Numbered from the stretch's first letter, positions 19,122 to 31,080 are shown. The stretch: DNA of 64,000 nucleotides from Cristatella mucedo (GCA_009760855.2 WPIO01000007.1:1538501-1602500); one strand, 5' to 3'. A program made the numbers and translations. Notes: generated by a model not told the origin, from the sequence alone.

Positions 19122-20131
19122 AATAGTAATAATAATAATAATACATTTGCATAGTGCCCTCAGAGAACATAATCTCCTTCTAGACACTTTACATACGTTG
19201 TAAAGGAAGCATGGTCAAATAGTTAGTGGTGACATCCAAATGAGAACAAGCATAATATTGTTATAAGTTACATACACAGTGTCGACATGTAAATATGGTT
19301 AGTGGTAGCATGCACAGTGTCAGCCCGCATAGGCGCACAAAGAAGAAGTCAAAAGAACCTACTAAATTAGCATACAAAATCAAACAATTTAAAAAAACTA
19401 CTTACTTTTGAAGCTTCTTTTTTTAGCTCCATAAAGTCAGGGAGATGTCGTGACGCAAGTCGGGAGTGAGTTCCAGGCTTTGGGAGCATACTAACTAAAG
19501 GCACGGTCTCCAAAGGATTTGAGGTTTGTACGAGGTATGGGTAAACTGTTAGTTTCCGAAAAGCGGGTGGTACGATACTTGGCTTGGAGGAGGAGTAGTT
19601 CTGATAGGTAGGCAGGAGCCTGAGAATGAAGAGACCTAAAAGTGAGTGACAGAACCTTGAAATCGATGCGTTGCCTGACCAGGAGCCAGCGCAGGTCGGC
19701 CAGAAGTGTTGTGATTACGCAATTGCGACGCTCATGATAGACGAGCATAGCTGCGGAATTTTGCACTAAGTGTAAGAACCTGATTGCACAGGCCGGTAGA
19801 TCGGCAAAAAGTGAGTTAAGCACGGACCAATTAATAGGAGCTATCTTTGTCTAAGCAGGCCCGAATTTTCTCAAATTTTGCGTAGCTGAAAGTAGGTAGA
19901 CTTGACAGTGGGGCTGATGTGGTCATCTAGTGAAAGGTCACTTTGGAACAAGATGCCTATATTTCAATCAGATGCTGGAAGTAATATGCTGGTTGAGCCA
20001 ATTTTGACCATTAAACGTTCCAGTTTCCAGTTTCCATGTCAGGAAAACATGCAGCAATGGAGTTGAGAAGGTTTGAGATGCTAGAGAGTTGCGAGGAATC
20101 GAAGCATAGGTAAACCTATGTGTGGTCTGCA
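19122..20131 (-). mobile_element. LINE-A, 5'-truncated (1.0 kb)
   Basis: On the minus strand it runs from the RT region LCFDSSQLSSISNLLNS (near 20110) through ITPLLAD-like and [20 protein letters not shown] blocks to the 3'UTR, stem-loop and (ATT)n tail at 19122. Frames are broken in several places. The rightmost bases abut a SINE-B tail. Confidence 0.85.
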
Positions 20132-20149
20132 TATAATAATAATAATACT

Positions 20150-20265
20150 AGCAATAAATAGTGATTTATTTGCATAGCATCCTAACAAAACTTAATCTCT
20201 ATTCAGGCGGTCATCAAATATATTCACAGTAACCTTGGTCGACGCGAGCACCTTCACCAGCGCGT
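20150..20265 (-). mobile_element. SINE-B, partial
   Basis: Minus-strand tail (GCATAGCATCCTAACAAAAC, TTAATCTCTATTCAGG) joined directly to part of the head (ACCTTGGTCGACGCGAGCACC); the middle is missing. Confidence 0.6.
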
Positions 20266-20334
20266 CGTAGAAATAAAAGTCTAGATTTCGCTTAGAGGTT
20301 AAATCGGCTAGATAAAAAATTAAAAATATATAGA

Positions 20335-20470
20335 AATATAATTCATTTGAATAGCGCCCTAAGAAAACTTGATGTCTAATTAGGTGCTTAACATATGCCA
20401 CGGGGCTTGAACCCACGACCTCGGCCGAACCTTAGTCGGAGCGAGCACCTTAACCACTGGGCCAAGAAGA
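20335..20470 (-). mobile_element. SINE-B, near full length
   Basis: Minus-strand copy with head TGGCCCAGTGGTTAAGGTGC (A-box like), B-box GTGGGTTCAAGCC, and the LINE-A-like tail TAGCGCCCTAAGAAAACTTG. The tRNA head and the stem-loop are both clear. Confidence 0.8.
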
Positions 20471-21996
20471 ATAATTTAGGTCAATGTTAATGACTCTCAT
20501 AGTGCAGTATGGCCGGTCTTATCTAAAAGTTAAGATGATAACAATTCTTGTTTGGAGTAATATTAACTTCTGGAAGTCATTCATATCCTTAGCTACGTAC
20601 AACAAACTGTGGATTATGTGATTTCTGTGCACTTTATTTGTATGCCTAATAATTAATTTACAGTCAATCGTATTTTTCTAGGCTTTTTTGTGATTGCTTT
20701 GCTGGACGGAGCGTACACAACAAATGGCAGTAAGTAAGTAATTAAAATTCCGAGAGCCTAAGTGTAGCGGATCTTAAAATATGGGCGCAACCCTGTACAA
20801 ATACCAAGATGTTACCCGTATGTGCTAGCACAGTTGCACAGTGCTGTAATGCATAAATAATAATGGAGGATAAAAATGATAAAGCACCGTAGATTTAAAA
20901 GAAGGAGTAAATTATATTGAATTCCCAAGAATTTATTGGCTCAGTATACCCTTGACAGGCATATGTAGGAATATGCAGAGTAAATACCTTAGATTCTAAT
21001 AAAATTTACTTAAATACATGATAAAACACGTGCATGCCGTGCGCATATGGACGTGATTTTAACTTTCACAGAGAGTTAAAAAGATATTATGTTGCATATT
21101 CGAAATTGAGATACTAAATTAATATAAATAGAGTTGGCTAATCTCCCTCTAGCAAAAGCCACCGGTGTCAGCCAGAAAGCCAAAGTAACCTAGACCATAG
21201 CTTGCTGGGTTGCTATTTTGTTTTATAAAGTGAAAACTAACATTAGCACTGGTGCTACTTGCTTAAATTATTTTTGACTGGCAATAATTTCAATTTGTTA
21301 GCATTATGATACAGCTAGCTGCTACGGGGAAAGGACTGCTGCACAAGTCACATTTACGCGCCATCGACGGAGAAGCGATGAATAGGGCCATTTCTTCAAA
21401 GCACAGGAAGCAGTCTGGTCAGTATTCTGGTATTTAATCAGAAGTCAGCTAAGAAAAATCGAAGACTTCTTTCGGGATAAGCGCATGCAACTAGTTGGCT
21501 TCCCACCATGACTCCAGCTCGGGTAAAAAGTGATTCCTCTTGACAGACCAAACGGCATCGCTCCATTGCTTCTGCTCTTAGATAAGTTTGTGTCGGAATA
21601 ACGAAGAAGCGGAAAAGCACCAAACGATGGGGAGATTTTAACTTGCCAAACTTTAAATGATCGAGATATTCCGATCTTGCTTTGCGGGTAGGCTCGCCTA
21701 AAAGAGCCTGCAGCAGCCAAGACCCCAAGTTCTTTCGCGGATTTTTCCGATCGATGATTCACGATCGATCAATGTCGGAGAATCGATCGATTTCATGACT
21801 TAGCTTTCTCACCTAAAAGAGCAAACGCAGTCATTGTCAGCCGAGACGTCTTAGGCACCCAAGCAATGCTATGGGAGATAACGCGCGTTTTTGTGTATAT
21901 TCATTGATTGTGCACATCGAAAACGCTACATCCTCATGCTCGATAAAGGGCAGCAGTGTCCTTAGTCTGGAGGCAAGAAGGTCGCGGTGAATGGGT
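20471..21996. other. No gene recognised
   Basis: AT-rich and without clear repeats up to about 21400. A minus-strand frame at 21445-21762 (about 105 codons) is unassigned. A segment at 21806-21900 is repeated near 22440-22530. Confidence 0.35.
21806..21900. repeat. Local repeat, copy 1 of 2
   Basis: Shares CTAAAAGAGCAAACG and TAGGCACCCAAGCAATGCTA with the segment at 22440-22530, in the same order and orientation. On the minus strand both give a peptide starting SIAWVPK and ending in a FALLGEKAK/FDLLAEETK-like end, which may or may not be coding. Confidence 0.5.
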
Positions 21997-22175
21997 GAGC
22001 CGTGGCACACTATGCAAGGCGGTTGCTTTCACGACCTCGGTCCCGAGGTCGTGGGTTCGATTCCTGCGGTGGGCGATTCTTTATCGCCACTGCAAGCGGT
22101 GGTGATAGCCATATAGGCTCTTCTGTCGCTATACAAAAAGAGGCTGTTTAATTAGATAGGATTTATTTATTTAAT
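21997..22175 (+). mobile_element. SINE-A, full length reference copy
   Basis: Head GAGCCGTGGCACACTATGCA and B-box GGGTTCGATTCC. Then the hairpin arms GCGGTGGGCGAT and ATCGCCACTGC, followed by AAGCGGTGGTGATAGCC, GGCTCTTCTGTCGCTATACA, AAAAGAGGCTGTTTAAT, and an (ATTT)n end. RNA polymerase III promoter boxes A and B are those of a tRNA-derived SINE. Confidence 0.88.
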
Positions 22176-22439
22176 GGCTGCTTCCGCGTCTTACTATTTC
22201 CCGCCTGAAAGAAGCCTTATCAATGTCTACATACATCAGAGCCACGAAAGAGCTTGCGGAAAAGGGCCGAACGATAGTAGCAGTTGATCTGCATAAATTG
22301 AAATGGCTGGGAGGTTTCCTTCTTGCTATGCGGCGCTTGCAGTTTTACTCATATAGGAGCCAAGAGTCAAAACCACGACTTACGTAGAGTTTTCTTATCT
22401 CTGACTACCACTGGTGTCAGTGAATGTATCATCCAGTGG

Positions 22440-22530
22440 TTTTTCTGTCTTCGTTTCCTCAGCTAAAAGATCAAACGAAGCCACTGTCACTGTAACCATC
22501 TTTGGCACCCAAGCGATGCTGTGCGGTACT
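22440..22530. repeat. Local repeat, copy 2 of 2
   Basis: Carries CAGCTAAAAGATCAAACGAA and TTGGCACCCAAGCGATGCTG, parallel to 21806-21900. A SINE-A lies between the two copies. Confidence 0.5.
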
Positions 22531-23087
22531 TTTTTTATTTTACGTAAATGTCTAGGCACATCGAGAGGAATTTATCTTTCACGCATGATAACGTATAGTT
22601 TAATTCTTAGTCGGAAGGCGCGAAGGTTCCCGTAAGTGATTGCCTCAAAGTCTCGTTGTCTCTCTGCCTGAGAAAACAGCCTCGTTTCTTCATACGAAGT
22701 ATTGCTACGAGACGAATGCATGGAATTTTGTTAGAACTCTTTGTTTTGAGATGAGAGGCCTACAAATTCAAGCTCTTTCTTGTTTGATGCTAGCATGGGC
22801 TTTAATAATTCAAGCAAGCTACAAGTAGGCTCCGAGCGAATCATTCACTTGATCTTTAAAATGCGCATGCTATCATGCACTAAAACGATCTAGTTTCTGA
22901 AATTAAATAGATGCAGCAATCCTCACCGTCAATACAAATGTCACCACTGCTTTAAAAATAGGTCCAGCTAATTATTTCATAATACGGATTGGCCCTAGGT
23001 TTTACTTAATCTCCATTTCTGCTGCGCTCGAACGCACGCTGAGTCCGTGCAGGCTATTCTTACGGGCGCAAGCAACGTCCAACCCAA

Positions 23088-23170
23088 GCGGTGGTGATAG
23101 CCACAAAGGCTCTTCTGTCGCTATACAAAAAGAGGCTGTTTAATCAGCTAGGATTTATTTATTTTATTTA
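23088..23170 (+). mobile_element. SINE-A 3' half
   Basis: Starts at CAAGCGGTGGTGATAGCC and continues to GGCTGTTTAATCAGCTAGGA and an (ATTT)n tail. The tRNA-like head is missing. Confidence 0.75.
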
Positions 23171-26100
23171 ACCCGTCGGCTGATTCCCAGACGAGAGGGC
23201 GTGGCGTAGCCCGGTTCTTTTTACCTGGGAAGGCTGAACCTCAATCTCGTGGGACGCAGCTAGACGTCAAAATTCTCTCCGGAGAATCCTAAAAAGGCCC
23301 TTATATAAAATTTCTATCTTAAATATTTATTATATTAAATATCTAAATTGTATTTCAGTTCTTCCCTCTAACTGCTTGATTGATTGATAGCCTCTTTTGA
23401 CACTAAAAAGAAGTTGTTGCCATTTTGTGAGCCCGAGGCGGCGCCCTGAAACTGCTCCACTCAACCGGCGCTTTCAGACATGCCTAAAACAGAATATCCT
23501 TAGAAATTCTGAAAATATGAAATTCAAGCTGAAGATGAGTTATTCAAGCAGCTTTTCTAAAGTCACATCTAGAAAAAAAGCAGTTTCCTCGTCTCTGGAG
23601 GAAATCCTCGAGTTAGCCGAGGGGGCGCCGCCCGCCCGACGAGCTTCAAAAGTCGCTCTCTATATTTTGGGTTGCCCTCTCCAGTTTTCGGAGGGAGCGG
23701 GAGGGTAAAAGTTCATTTGGCCCTGGAGCGGTCTCGGAGTAGAGCTAATTTTAAACATTCTTAGTTGACTTGGATGTTTCGATTTAGAAACCTACTGCAG
23801 ATTTAAAAAATGCAAGTTTTCTAGCAACTTATCAATTGGAGAACTCTCGAATCGTCTGAGATTCCATCCCCAAGAGGTCGACTCAGAACTAGAGCATTGA
23901 AGGACAGGTTATGAAATGAATTTTGACCTGTCTAGGCCCGTCACGTGTCTCGACGACACGATGTGAATGTGCGCGTCAATGGGCGCCGCTCAACAGTCCT
24001 CGCTAGTACCACGTTCATAAATATTAGAATATTGGCCTGCAACGTCGGCCAGATTATGTCAACCCTAAATATTAGCTGCAGTTCCTGAATTATTACCTAT
24101 ATAAACCAGGTATGTCACCACTATATTTAGAAAGTTTAGCTGGACGTGTGAAGTAATGTTTAGTCAGTCGTACTTCGTGGTTCAAAGTGAACGGTGCACC
24201 AAGGCTGGTGCTGGACATTCGCGCCTCTCTGTGGTCGTTGAATTGACTGGTCAACGTTAAAAAACTGTTATATTAAGATTTACTCGCTCTTTACTGCTGT
24301 AGTCCCCTGCTCCAATGGCGTTTATCTGCGTAGCATCTGCGTAGCATCTTTAGCCGTTCTTCGGGGAGCCAGCTCCGTCTGCACCTGTCACGCGCCTGTA
24401 AGGGCAAATGCAGTTACTTGCGCTGTGTTTATAGCAAAGTAATGCAGTGCACATGCAACAGCTATAGCGCGTTTCTAAAAATATATTTTAACTTCTTAAA
24501 AAAATTGACAGTTTTACCAGAGGCATGCTCGGATTCTGCACACCGGAAAGTGTGTCGATCGGAAGTGCTTTGGAGCCCCTCTAATTATATGGCTCAGCAT
24601 CAATCATTCTTGGAGAGTCCTAATGTCCGAACCGAAGTCCCTTCAATGGTTAACTTCAAAAAGTAATCGAGAAGTTAAGTGCCGAAGGCGCGCCGCCCAG
24701 TAAGGCTCTTCAACCCCTCTGAAAAATAGACAGTCTCCACTTCGAAAGAGCTTGAAGCTCCGCGCCAATGGTGAGCCGCTACCCATATATACCCTTTGAC
24801 CTACCCGTCTCAAATATTTTCACTCCGGTTTCGACAGCTTGAGTGCAAACCCCGTCGCTAGAAAAGCCTCGCTAGACGAGGCGAAGCACAGCTAACTCGC
24901 AAGTGCCTCTAAATATTTAGTTGCTCCTTTAAATAGCGACAGCCCCCCATCTGGCTGTCCAACTGAATTAAAGGCAGACAAGACTCGCTTGCAGAGGCAA
25001 TGCCGGTAACGAGCATGATAAGTCGAAGTCGCACTTTAATTTGATGTAGTATATCTCCTTCTATAGCTCCACAAAGCCACAAATACCAAGTGAGCGTTTC
25101 GTGAGAGAGTTTTCTATAGCGCACTGAAAGCCTTTACGGCTTTCGGTGAGCACGCGGTAGCCAAAGGACTTTCTCCTCTCACTCTTAGCACTTATATCCC
25201 GATATTTAGGCCCGGTGCGCAAGATCAACTATTAATATATTATCAAAAACTAATTAGTTTCAAAATACAGGTTAAGGCAACTACACACGTGTCCACAGGC
25301 AGCTGAGAATGGTTAAACAAAGCCGAAGGGATACGACGAAATGCCGAACCATTTACGTTCCCGACGCTTTGCTGTCGTTTAGGCTCGAGGTGTTTGGCGG
25401 CGGCAACTTCCGCTGAAGTGTTCGAATTCCCGTTGAAAAGCGAAATGCTCGCGCGTCTCGTTGGCCTCGCTCTAATCGTCCACCCGGAACAGCAGAGCCG
25501 ATCGTACTCGAAGACTAACGTTGGCTGCGTAGAAAATTCACCAATTGCTGCGAATTCTTCGCCCTCTGCTCTGTTTTCGCGGATGAAGATGCCGAGCTTG
25601 AGGTTCGGAGTTTTCGTCTGGAGCTCCGACTTTGGAGCTCCAGACCCCGACTCCGACTCCAGATTCTGACTCTTTTGGAGCTCCGACAGCGAGCAAGTGA
25701 CGACAACGCGGCAACACCGAACGACGGCCTTCAGCAACCGCGTACTCGCAGGGCGACAGCTCACAGCCGCTCCCCCGTGCGCCCTCGTTCCCGCTGCCTC
25801 ATCCTCTGCAGGCCGCGAGTCACGCTCATAAAATCATTTTCCCACAAACTGGCATGGCCCATAAACCCGTGGCATAAAATCCGCTGGTCCATACGCCGGC
25901 CTACCTACTTATAGGACTACACGGAGCGCGCGTGGCTCGTGGCGAAATTGAGTCCTCGACTGCGGCGAGCAAGTTGGAAGTCTTGCCGCCGGTCGGGGCC
26001 GTCGCTTGATAGCGCTATATCCAGCAACCGCTTGCTTGAGCCTTCACCGACAGAAGCCACTAGAAGCTGGTATCAACCGGTAAGGGAGCAGGTACGGGAT

Positions 26101-26498
26101 CGCTTCCAGAGCGACGGTAGAGGGGTAAACACAGTTGATGCGCCAACTGGCTTGAGACCGCCGCCGGAGCGCCGATTTGCTTGAAGCAGTGAGCCCGAGA
26201 CTCTGCAGAATGCGCAGTCCAGAGGCACATCCGTGGCAGTCTGTAATCGATGAGAGCTGCTTTTCCCTACGAGATAACGATTTATATGAGGTCGCCCGGC
26301 TTCTCGAGGGTAAGCAAGCCACTGGGTGCAACCTTCTTTTTTTTCAAAGTGGAGCGTCATACAGACGGGTAAGTCTAATTTCACAAGGCCCGCTTTGTTG
26401 TTAAAGACTGAGCTCCAATTGGCGATATTCACTTTGCAGAGACTTGTTTCGCCAATAGTAAAAGTTGAATTCGGTGTGAACTTTCCTGGATACAAAAA
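23171..26498. other. Long stretch without a recognised gene
   Basis: No host gene is recognised. About 25640-26170 is GC-rich with repeated CTCCGACT words. Minus-strand frames at 25243-25764 (173 codons) and 26073-26615 (180 codons) are the longest unassigned ones; neither shows a motif I recognise. A segment at 25015-25150 resembles 63005-63125. Confidence 0.35.
25015..25150. repeat. Interspersed repeat, relative at 63005
   Basis: Contains TCTCCTTCTATAGCTCCACA and GTTTTCTATAGCGCACTGA, then GGCTTTCGGTGAGC. The same order of words occurs at 63005-63125 with moderate divergence. Family not recognised. Confidence 0.45.
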
Positions 26499-26575
26499 TA
26501 TTAGATGAATTAACTGCCTCATTTGTATAGCGGCACAAGAGCCGGCTATCACTACCGTGGCAGCAACGATAGATT
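26499..26575 (-). mobile_element. SINE-A 3' half
   Basis: Minus-strand remnant: GCCTCATTTGTATAGCGGCA, AGAGCCGGCTATCACTACCG. Confidence 0.6.
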
Positions 26576-26638
26576 GGAGATCCGTCAAATAGACGTCGAA
26601 ACTGGCTTTCATCAACGGGTCTGTAAAAAGAGATGCAA

Positions 26639-26818
26639 ATTAAGGCGGTCGCTTTCACGACCTCGGTCCCGAGGTCGTGGGTTCGATCCCTGCGGTGAGC
26701 GATTCTTTATCGCCACGGCAAGCGGCGGTGATAGCCATAAAGGCTCTTCTGTCGCTATACAATAAGAGGCTGTTTAATCAGCTAGGATTTATTTATTTTT
26801 ATTTATCTATTTTATTCA
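26639..26818 (+). mobile_element. SINE-A, near full length
   Basis: Head begins within AAGGCGGTCGCTTTCACGAC, B-box GGGTTCGATCCC, hairpin arms GCGGTGAGCGAT and ATCGCCACGGC, the CTCTTCTGTCGCTATACAAT block and an (ATTT)n tail. Confidence 0.85.
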
Positions 26819-26970
26819 AATTGGTCTCAGCCTGGTGCCGACCCAGATATGCAATTAAGAGACCACGGCGAGGCTGACGGGGTGACCGATCTTGACACTA
26901 AGCGCTCCGTCACAGGTTTCGTCATCATGCTCGAAAAAGAAATATTACGTGTCATCCAATCTCGAGCTAG

Positions 26971-27115
26971 TTTGGTCCAGCGGTTAAGGTGCTCGTCCTG
27001 AACTTCGGGCTGAGGTCAAGGGGTCGGGCCCCAGGCACATGCGAAGCACCTAAATAGAATCTACGATCACCCAAACGCCAACATAAACTGAATATATGAT
27101 ATTGAGCAAAGTGGT
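26971..27115 (+). mobile_element. SINE-B, degenerate tail
   Basis: Head AGTTTGGTCCAGCGGTTAAG and GGTGCTCG, B-box region GGGGTCGGGCCCC, and GCGAAGCACCTAAATAGAAT of the LINE-A-like tail. The second arm of the stem-loop has decayed. Confidence 0.65.
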
Positions 27116-27131
27116 TTTCGAAGCAATATAG

Positions 27132-28165
27132 CTAATAATAATAAGAATAACAAAGCATTTGATATAGCACCACCAGAGAACTCATTCTCTTTCTAGGCAC
27201 TTTACATTTGCTGCAAAGGAAGTAACATGGTTAGGGGTGACGTTTACAGGGTCAGCATGCAAGTTTGATTAGTAGCAGCATGCACGGTGTCAGCACGTAC
27301 AAGCGCATAAAGGACTAATCGCACTGAGCCACTAAATGCTGTCATAAATAAATGCGTTTTTAGTTTCTTTTTAAATCTGAACAAGTCAAGAGATGTCGTG
27401 ACGCAAGTCGGGAGTGAGTTCCAGGCATCGGGAGCATGCGAACTAAAGACACGGTCTCCAAAGGATTTTCGAAAAGCAGGTGGTACGATGCTTAGCCTGG
27501 TGGGGCAGTAGATCTGATAGGTAGTGTGGAGCTAAAGAATAAAGGGACCTAAACATGAGTGATGAAACCTTGACGTCGATGCATTGCTTGACTGGGAGCC
27601 AGTGCAGATCGGGAAGAAGTGGTGTGATGGGACATCTGCGAAGCTCACGACGGAAAAGCCTTGATGCAGAGTTTTGAACCAGCTGTAGGCGCCTGAGTGC
27701 ACAGTCCGGTAGATCAGCAAGCAGCGAGTTAAAAAAAGTCAGGACGGGATGTTACAAATGCATGGACCAATTTAGATGTGGTATCCCTGTCCAAATAAGC
27801 CCGAATTTTAGCAACGTTATATTACTGAAAGTAGGCAGACTTGACAGTGAAGCTGACGTGATCGTCTCATGAAAGGTCCCTTTGGAACATGACGCCTTGA
27901 TTTCGTGCAGATCCAACAGGAGATATGCTGGCTGAGCTGATTTTGAGCATTAGCCTTTCCAATTTCCGAATCACACATGGGTTGCCCATAATTAGTAAGT
28001 TCGTTTTATCATCACTCAATTTAAGAAAGTTAGCTGCCATCTATGTGGGGAGGTCATCAATACATGCAGCAAGGGAGTTGAGAGAAATCGACGTGCTGGA
28101 GGGCTGGGTGGAATCAAAGCAAAGGTACAGCTGAGTGACATCTACAGAGACGGCTACGGCTGCCT
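27132..28165 (-). mobile_element. LINE-A, 5'-truncated (1.0 kb)
   Basis: Minus-strand copy. Starting at the tail (AAT)n at 27132 it goes through the stem-loop, the 3'UTR subrepeats, the KAWN-like block near 27420 and RT C-terminal sequence up to a LCFDSTQPSST-like segment near 28125. Numerous stops and shifts. Confidence 0.85.
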
Positions 28166-28194
28166 GCAATAGAGATATATAGTACATTAAAAAA

Positions 28195-28345
28195 CACAAT
28201 TCATTTGCATAGCGCCCTAAGAGTACTGAAGCTCAATTCAGGCACTTTACATATGCCCCCGGGCTCGAGCTCATGAACTAGTCCTTCATATACATTCACA
28301 TTGACCTTGGTCGGAGCGAGCACCTTAACCACTGGGCCAAACCGG
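28195..28345 (-). mobile_element. SINE-B, near full length
   Basis: Head TGGCCCAGTGGTTAAGGTGC at the right and the LINE-A-like stem-loop (TAGCGCCCTAAGAGTACTGA) at the left, with an insertion of about 20 bases in the anticodon-arm region (TATACATTCACATTGACC). Confidence 0.75.
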
Positions 28346-28630
28346 CGAGATGGGGTTAGAGCAAATAAATCCATCCACAATCAACCCTTATAGCAGGCTA
28401 GGTGCGTCCGTAAGTCCGTCACAATGTATAGTACTGTATGCGACGGTAAAGCAATGATGAGTGACAAGAAGGAGGAGATGCAATAGTCTGCTAATTTGTA
28501 TACAAAACTACAATATGCACTTTCAGAGTTAAAATTGAACGTGAAATCTAGAACTTCCCAAGACTATGAGCTGGAAAAGGGGTTTTCAAAGGGTGGTCAT
28601 TGCATTCTTGTAGCTGAAGACAAGCTAGAG

Positions 28631-28800
28631 AGCCGTTATGGCACACTAGGTAAGGCGGTTGCTTTTCACTTTCTCGGTCCCGAGGTCGTGGGTTCGAATC
28701 CTGGGGTGGGTGATTCTGTATCGCCGCTGCAAGCGGTGGCGATAGCAGTAAAGGCTCTTCTGTCATTACACAAAAGAGGCTGCTAAACCAGCAAGTATAT
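28631..28800 (+). mobile_element. SINE-A, full length
   Basis: Head GAGCCGTTATGGCACACTAG, B-box GGGTTCGAATCC (canonical), the central hairpin and GGCTCTTCTGTCATTACACA. Confidence 0.87.
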
Positions 28801-29084
28801 GTTTAGGGGCTTTTTAGCCGACGCTCTATCGTAATAGATGCCAGAAAAGAGCTCAAGCGTTGCAGGTTTTGTGTTTCTCTGCATGTGCATGCATTTCTAA
28901 ATCGCTGGGCACGCCTGCGCTTGGCCAGCGCAGGCAGACCGCTATTGTTCTCCACTAACCCTCGGTCGAACAGCTGGTGGATGGGCGTCACAGGACGGGC
29001 CGGTTTCCAGCTGTGGTCTGGCGGCTGTTGCCTGTATTGTCCTCCCTCTAACCCACGGGGGGGGATGAGCTGCGGCTGAGAGAG

Positions 29085-31080
29085 GGAAGGGATGTCAGTT
29101 CGAACGCGGGCGTAGAGAAGAACGGCTGCATTCGGGAGCGCTGTAGGCAGGCGCCTGTGAGAATATGCGTCATTGTTCTGCGAGCTATCGCGTATGCGTT
29201 ACGAACTGGAACGAAATAATTACACACAACGGCGGCGCCGATGGGAGCAGACCACACATGCACGGTAAAACGAGCAAGATCTGCAGTCGCAGTCAGCTTG
29301 CAAATGCTACATACTCACCGAAGCTCCACTAATTCCTGTCGGCCGCCCGCCAGCGTGGGACTTGAATTACTCTTGCTAAACGTCCGCTCACTGAAAATCA
29401 AGGGGCTTCTTATCCACGATCAGGTTGTCTGGAAGAAGCTAGATGCATTTCTGCTGACCGAGACGCGGATGACGCTCTGGTCTGGTAGCAGCGTATCGCC
29501 GCACCCGGGTTCTCACTTCTTTCGGTCCATGCTGTCTGGCGAGGTGGGTGTAGTTGCTGTCGTTGTTCGTGAATCTCTTGGCTAGAAGAACTGTAGTTTT
29601 TCGCATATGCCATAGTTTAGATCAGTAATAACCATATGTTATTATTAGTTGCTTATGGGTTCACATCAAAGACCACGCCCCTCAGTTGTGATCTGCTGAC
29701 CTCCTTCTTTTTGCCGAAACTTGTTTGTGGAAACTTTTGGAGTTCCTCACTAAAATACTCATGTGTGATAGGCCGTTATTGATTAAAGGAGACTTTAGGA
29801 TTCACGTTTAAAGCCATAGCAACCGTCATGTCTAAAATTTTTGTAATTCACCATCTAGAGAACTTGTAAGTTTGGTCCAACAAATTAATCATACCACTCA
29901 TTTATGTGGCCGCATAGCGTGTTTCGATATCACTGAGGAAATTCTGCACGCCACAGGCCTCTTCGTCTGCCCAGTGATCATCATTACCTAATCTCGTTTA
30001 CAGTTCCTGTTCCGTTGAATGTGCAGCGTAAAGTTAAGTTTGTCTAGAAACGCAACTTGGAAAGCAAAGATCCGGAAACATTTTTTAAATCTGTGTGATG
30101 CAGGTTTTTTATATCTGCATCCAGAATCGTTGATAGCTTTATTTATGCAGAGAACATGACATTTAGAGTGCCCTTACGAGCATGCCTCCATACATTCTGT
30201 CCGTGCACCGAGTCGTGGAGACTCCTTTCAATTTATCAAATAACTTCAAAAAAAGTCTGGATCCAATGATTGAATCAAGCCAATTTCAATGACATCCCCC
30301 GTGTCTAAACCCGGAAGCTTGAAAAGTAAGGGCTTTTTTGGTCAATCGAACACTTAAGTCCTGCGACTCAGGCCCAAACAAGATTTACAAGAAGGTGAAA
30401 GATTGGCTTGCCAAGTCTGCTAGGTCTCACTTCCCTCATACGGATGGCTAGGCCGACAAGTTTTCAGCCTTCGTCGTTTATTGGACGTGTTAGCGCCTTC
30501 CTGGCCCCCTGCAACTAAAGCAATTGTTGAGTCGCAACCAGGCACCGTCCAGTAGAGATTTTCCGAGGTTTCTGCTTGCAAAGTGGCTACCTTAATAATT
30601 TCTGATTAAAAGAGCTTGTCTCTTGACGACCTTATATCATTCCCGTTGTGGTCTTCACTGGCAGACACACTTAGTCCATAACTCAAATTGTAATGCTTCT
30701 CTGCATAACGGGGTTGCTCCAAGTCATTCAATGGGCCGTCGTTCGACCAATACCTAAACAGCCTGGACTAGATTCAGAAAACTAACTCCGTCGTTCGACC
30801 AATACTTAAACAACCTGGACTAGCTTAAGAAAACTATCATCCAGTTTTCTTCTTCATTTTTTTCAGATTCTCAAAAACATTGTCAAAAGCCTACTTGTAG
30901 AGCAATTTAAATAATGAATTATGAGGAAAATTTAAGTAATTTCGAGCTGCACCACTCCAAAAAAACTGCTCTCCTCGGTGCAGCAACGATGATGGGAATG
31001 TCCCTGCCATAGCCCTGCTGTATCTATCAGCTGCATTTGTCACAATTGATTGCGATATATTACTTGAACGATTGAGAACT
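29085..31080 (+). mobile_element. LINE-B, 5' half (endonuclease and first part of RT)
   Basis: Degenerate copy of a second L2/CR1-like LINE. Near 29360 it codes LLLNVRSLKIKG, then DAFLLTETRMT, the start of the apurinic-type endonuclease with catalytic Glu. Later come a GDFxIHV remnant near 29800, an SDHH remnant near 29975, a VVRPIPKQPGLDSEN block near 30740 (tandemly duplicated) and YLSAAF-TIDCDILLERLRT near 31025-31077, the RT block just before the GVPQGS motif. The reading stops there because the remainder of the element is inverted (31081-32225). Confidence 0.75.

Noticed and set aside
25243-25764. 173-codon minus-strand frame
   Set aside because: Runs through a CTCCGACT-type low-complexity repeat and has no recognisable domain; could be checked with RNA-seq but is not supported now.
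26073-26615. 180-codon minus-strand frame
   Set aside because: Contains no motif I can name, overlaps a SINE-A remnant and a GC-rich patch, and uses a frame that changes character along its length.
28631-28710. Possible functional tRNA genes (A and B boxes at SINE heads)
   Set aside because: Each tRNA-like stretch is followed by the same SINE body, the cloverleaf does not close well, and the heads recur many times. They are SINE promoters, not tRNA genes.
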